Positions 61,393 through 64,000 of a DNA stretch of 64,000 bases are shown here, piece by piece. A model generated the notes under the pieces. That model was given only the letters and a program-made list of their open reading frames with translations, had not been told where the DNA came from and made no database searches. Each line of letters begins with the position of its first letter. The first letter of the stretch is position 1. A program made the translations under genes and the position numbers. The stretch is from Miltoncostaea sp963771025 (GTDB lineage: Bacteria > Actinomycetota > Thermoleophilia > Miltoncostaeales > Miltoncostaeaceae): assembly GCA_963771025.1 (NCBI GenBank), contig CAVYRL010000004.1, positions 248,001 to 312,000 of the forward strand, written 5' to 3'.

Positions 61393-62451
61393 ATGCAGAC
61401 CGTGCCCCGCGCGATCATCATCGGTGTCGGCGAGACGCGCCATGGGGCGCGGCGCGACGACGTCACCACCACCGAGCTCGCCTGGGAGGCCGTCGAGGCC
61501 GCCCTGGGCGACGCCGGGGTGGCGCTGGACGACATCGACAACGCGGTCACGGCCTCCCAGGATTTCTGGGAGGGGCGCACGATCTCGAGCATGGCGGTCA
61601 ACGAGGTGGTGGCCGGCTACCTGCGGCCGGAGTCGAAGGTGGCGGCCGACGGCGCGCAGGCGGTCATGTACTCGTGGGCCCGCATCGCCGGCGGCACCTA
61701 TCGCCTGGGTCTCGTGGTGGCCCACTGCAAGGAGTCGGCGGCCGACCCCCACGCCGTCGAGCTGGCGGCGATGGACCCCTACGTTCTTCGCGATCTCGAC
61801 GTCGACGAGACCGTGGCCGCCGGCCTGCAGGCCGGGATCCTGGGGTACTCCCACCAGGTACGGGCCGCCGCCGTCGCGGCAGCGAGCGCCCGCTCCCCGT
61901 GGCGCGACCCCGTCGATGTCGCAGCGGTGCTCGCCTCCGCGGAGCTCTCGACCCCGGTGCGCGCCCTCGAGCGGGCGCCGTTGCTCGACGGCGCCTGCGC
62001 CCTGGTCGTCGCCGACGACGCCACGGCCGCCGAGCTGGGCCGTCGCGGGGTGAGCATCGCGGGCTGCGGGACGGCGACGGACGCCTACTGGACCGACCGC
62101 GACCTCTCCGCCGCCCCGGCGCTGGCCGCGGCGCGCGACGCCGCACTGGCGGCCGCGGGGTGGGATGCGCTGCCCGAGGTCGTGGAGATCACCGCCCCCT
62201 ATGCGCACCAGGCGCTGATGTGGGGCGGGCAGATGGGCCTGGGCGAGCCGGAGCAGGTCGTCGAGCACCTGGCCGGCCCCGGCTCGCCCCGCGGGGGATG
62301 GCTCGGCGGGACGCCGGGCGTGGTCGCCGGGCTGTCGGCCGTGGCGGGGTGCGTGCTGGCCCTGCGCGAGCGGCCGGGTCGAGCGGTCGCCCACGGCGCC
62401 ACCGGCATCCTCGGACAGAGTCACCACGTCGTCTGCCTCGAGGCCGTGTGA
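61393..62451 (+). CDS. Thiolase-fold protein lacking the thiolase catalytic residues, subunit 1
   Basis: 352 aa, SCP-x/lipid-transfer-protein type thiolase fold (AIIIGVGETRHGARRDDVTTTELAWEAVEAALGDAGV at the N-terminus). Where thiolases have the nucleophilic Cys the sequence is AADGAQAV, the HDAF motif is replaced by TAPYAHQALMW, and GHP by GTPG. It is therefore unlikely to do Claisen condensation; related proteins such as Ltp2 in steroid degradation are retro-aldolases that need a DUF35 partner. ATG 61393 directly follows palindrome I; GTG 61402 is an alternative start. Confidence 0.8.
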   Translation: MQTVPRAIIIGVGETRHGARRDDVTTTELAWEAVEAALGDAGVALDDIDNAVTASQDFWEGRTISSMAVNEVVAGYLRPESKVAADGAQAVMYSWARIAGGTYRLGLVVAHCKESAADPHAVELAAMDPYVLRDLDVDETVAAGLQAGILGYSHQVRAAAVAAASARSPWRDPVDVAAVLASAELSTPVRALERAPLLDGACALVVADDATAAELGRRGVSIAGCGTATDAYWTDRDLSAAPALAAARDAALAAAGWDALPEVVEITAPYAHQALMWGGQMGLGEPEQVVEHLAGPGSPRGGWLGGTPGVVAGLSAVAGCVLALRERPGRAVAHGATGILGQSHHVVCLEAV

Positions 62452-63611
62452 TGGGCCGCGTCGCCATCGTCGCCGCAGGGCAGACCGACCACGTGTCGCG
62501 CCGCACCGACATCAACGTCGCCGAGCTGGCCCGTGAGGCGGTCGACCGCTGCGTGGAATCCGCCGAGACGGATCTGGCCGCCGTCGACGCGATCGTGCTG
62601 GGCAACATGGAGATGTTCGAGGGCATCAACATGCCCGACCAGTGGATGGCGAGCACCCTCGGCGCGGCGGGAAAGCCCCTCTTCAAGCTCAACACCGGCG
62701 GCACCGTGGGGGCGAGCACCGCCGTGGCGGCGACCCAGCTGCTGGCGGCGGGCACCTTCCGGCGCGTCCTCTGCGTCGGCTACGAGAAGCACTCCGAGGG
62801 CTCGGTGCAGGCGGCGATCACCACGGTCGGCGACCCCGTCTGGGAGCGGGCGGTCATGGCCGGAGCGATCGGCAACTTCGCCTCGATGGCCTCGGTGTAC
62901 GTGGACGAGTCGGGTGCCACCGAGGAGCACGCGGCCAAGGTCGCCGTGAAGGCGCGGCGCAACGCCTGCCGCAATCCCCATTCCCATCTGAAGATGCCGG
63001 ACATCACGGTCGAGGACGTGCTCGCCTCGGACATGCTTGCCTATCCGGTCCGCAAACTCGACATGTGTCCGAGCTCCGACGGCGCCTGCGCCGTGCTGAT
63101 GGCCTGCGAGGAGGACGCCGAGTCGCTGGTCGCTCGCCCGGCATGGGTGCACGCGGCGGTCACCGCCCACGACCAGCAGTTCATGGGCGACAGCCTCAAG
63201 CGCCTCGCCGAGATGCGCAGCCTGATCGCCGCGTCGCGCAAGGCCTACGCGCAAGCGGGCATCGACGACCCGCTGAGCGACCTCGACGTCGCCGAGATCT
63301 ACGAGCCGGCGACCTACGCGGAGCTCGCGATGTACGAGTGCCTGGGCCTGTGCGAGAAGGGCGGGGGCGGCCGGATGATCGATGAGGGCATCACCGAGAT
63401 GGACGGCGCGCTGCCGGTGAACCCCTCGGGTGGGGTGCTGTCGGCGAACCCGGTGGGCGCGACCGCGCTGATCCGGGTGGCCGAGGCCGCGATGCAGGTG
63501 ATGGGGGTCGCCGGCGAGCATCAGGTGGAGGGCGTCGAGCGGGCACTCGCCACCGGCTACGGGGGCAACGCATGGTCCGAGGTCATGATCCTGAAGGCCG
63601 AGCGCCCATGA
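62451..63611 (+). CDS. Thiolase-fold protein lacking the thiolase catalytic residues, subunit 2
   Basis: 386 aa, SCP-x-like thiolase. NTGGTVGASTAVAATQLLAAG stands where the Cys nucleophile should be, EIYEPATYAELAMYECLG replaces the HDAF segment, and NPSGGVLSANPVGATAL keeps the loop but not the His of GHP. Shares one base with the stop of subunit 1 (TGATG), and its own stop overlaps the DUF35 gene. The three genes suggest a thiolase/thiolase/DUF35 complex, in line with Ltp-type aldolases or acyl-CoA-binding complexes. Confidence 0.82.
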   Translation: MGRVAIVAAGQTDHVSRRTDINVAELAREAVDRCVESAETDLAAVDAIVLGNMEMFEGINMPDQWMASTLGAAGKPLFKLNTGGTVGASTAVAATQLLAAGTFRRVLCVGYEKHSEGSVQAAITTVGDPVWERAVMAGAIGNFASMASVYVDESGATEEHAAKVAVKARRNACRNPHSHLKMPDITVEDVLASDMLAYPVRKLDMCPSSDGACAVLMACEEDAESLVARPAWVHAAVTAHDQQFMGDSLKRLAEMRSLIAASRKAYAQAGIDDPLSDLDVAEIYEPATYAELAMYECLGLCEKGGGGRMIDEGITEMDGALPVNPSGGVLSANPVGATALIRVAEAAMQVMGVAGEHQVEGVERALATGYGGNAWSEVMILKAERP

Positions 63612-64000
63612 ACGACGAGCCGCTGCGCCTGAAGCGTCAGATCACGCTCCACTACCGGTTCGCGGCGGGCCGGTTCGGGACCCCGTTCTTCCGCGCGCTG
63701 CGTACCGAGGGGCGGGTGCTGGCGACGATGGACGACGCGGGCAACGTCCTTCTTCCGCCTCGCCCGGTCTCGGGCCTCACCAACACCGCCACGCGCGGCT
63801 GGGTGGAGGTCGGCCCCACCGCGACGCTCTCGGGCTACACCGTCGTGCACGTGCCGTTCATCGACCCGATGACCGGCGAGCGCCGGCCGGTGCCGTACGG
63901 CTTTGGCCTGGTGCGCTTCGACGGCGCGGCGACCAACGTCTACCACCTGATCGACGAGACCGATCGCACCAAGCTGCGGGTCGGGCTCCCGCTGGAGCCG
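63608..64000 (+). CDS. DUF35 OB-fold (Zn-ribbon-less) acyl-CoA-associated protein, 3' end outside window
   Basis: 131 codons visible. N-terminal LKRQITLHYRFAAGRFGTPFFRALRTEGRVLATMDDAGNVLLPPRPV matches the DUF35 rubredoxin-like start, but the four zinc cysteines (usually CxxCG...PPRxxCxxC) are absent. The OB-fold part follows (GWVEVGPTATLSGYTVVHVPF, VPYGFGLVRFDGA). It overlaps the thiolase-like gene by ATGA. Such proteins bind the CoA thioester and complete the active site of the thiolase-fold partner in Ltp2-type aldolases and the archaeal HMG-CoA synthase complex. Confidence 0.82.
   Translation, partial: MNDEPLRLKRQITLHYRFAAGRFGTPFFRALRTEGRVLATMDDAGNVLLPPRPVSGLTNTATRGWVEVGPTATLSGYTVVHVPFIDPMTGERRPVPYGFGLVRFDGAATNVYHLIDETDRTKLRVGLPLEP

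Overview
The window is very GC-rich, uses GTG and TTG starts freely, and packs genes with 4-bp ATGA or GTGA overlaps. Several promoters look leaderless (TAGGNT box followed within 5-7 nt by GTG). This points to a high-GC Gram-positive (Actinomycetota); a Thermoleophilia-like lineage is a guess, because there is no rRNA here.

Region 1 (1-23.4 kb) is mixed chromosomal content. A minus-strand run encodes a PLP aminotransferase, a family-2 glycosyltransferase, a DUF2064-type transferase, a membrane molybdopterin oxidoreductase and a sugar-nucleotide epimerase that leaves the window. Next come glutamate decarboxylase with a membrane protein, an MFS pump with its TetR, a MarR with a divergent MFS pump, and a third MFS pump. 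A carboxymuconolactone-decarboxylase/hydrolase fusion, a secreted repeat protein, an M29 aminopeptidase and an SDR/TetR pair follow. A complete aceE-aceF-lpdA pyruvate dehydrogenase operon ends the region, with tRNA-Lys(TTT) and a decayed ADP-ribosylglycohydrolase gene beside it.

Region 2 (23.4-64 kb) is a catabolic supercluster for CoA-bound substrates. Seven divergent or head regions carry nine copies of a TetR-type palindrome (consensus arms TTCTACCAAAC and GTTTGGTAGAA, plus one weak extra copy), and none occurs in region 1. A minus operon (29.9 to 23.5 kb) holds a CoA ligase, an amidohydrolase, an IpdAB-like CoA-transferase pair, a CMD protein, an enoyl-CoA hydratase and a 3-hydroxyacyl-CoA dehydrogenase. 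The divergent plus operon (30.0-39.7 kb) is the most unusual part. It holds a 50-residue RHGE peptide, a free-standing phosphohistidine swivel domain, a free-standing PEP-binding barrel, two paralogous proteins of unknown family, two NDP-forming acyl-CoA synthetases (one frameshifted), a MaoC pair and an LLM oxidoreductase. No PPDK-type ATP-grasp domain accompanies the PEP modules.

Further along are an RbsABC-type importer with two paralogous binding proteins, three FAD oxidoreductases (one KstD-like), several SDRs, VOC proteins, a SnoaL-cyclase fusion, a B12-dependent acyl-CoA mutase with isobutyryl-CoA-mutase-like specificity residues, its MeaB chaperone, an acyl-CoA dehydrogenase, two thiolase-fold proteins lacking the thiolase catalytic residues, and a DUF35 partner cut by the window end.

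Taken together, region 2 looks like import, CoA activation, oxidation, carbon-skeleton rearrangement and retro-aldol or ring cleavage of an alicyclic or branched compound (steroid- or terpenoid-like). Core ring-A/B steroid genes are absent, so the substrate is unknown.
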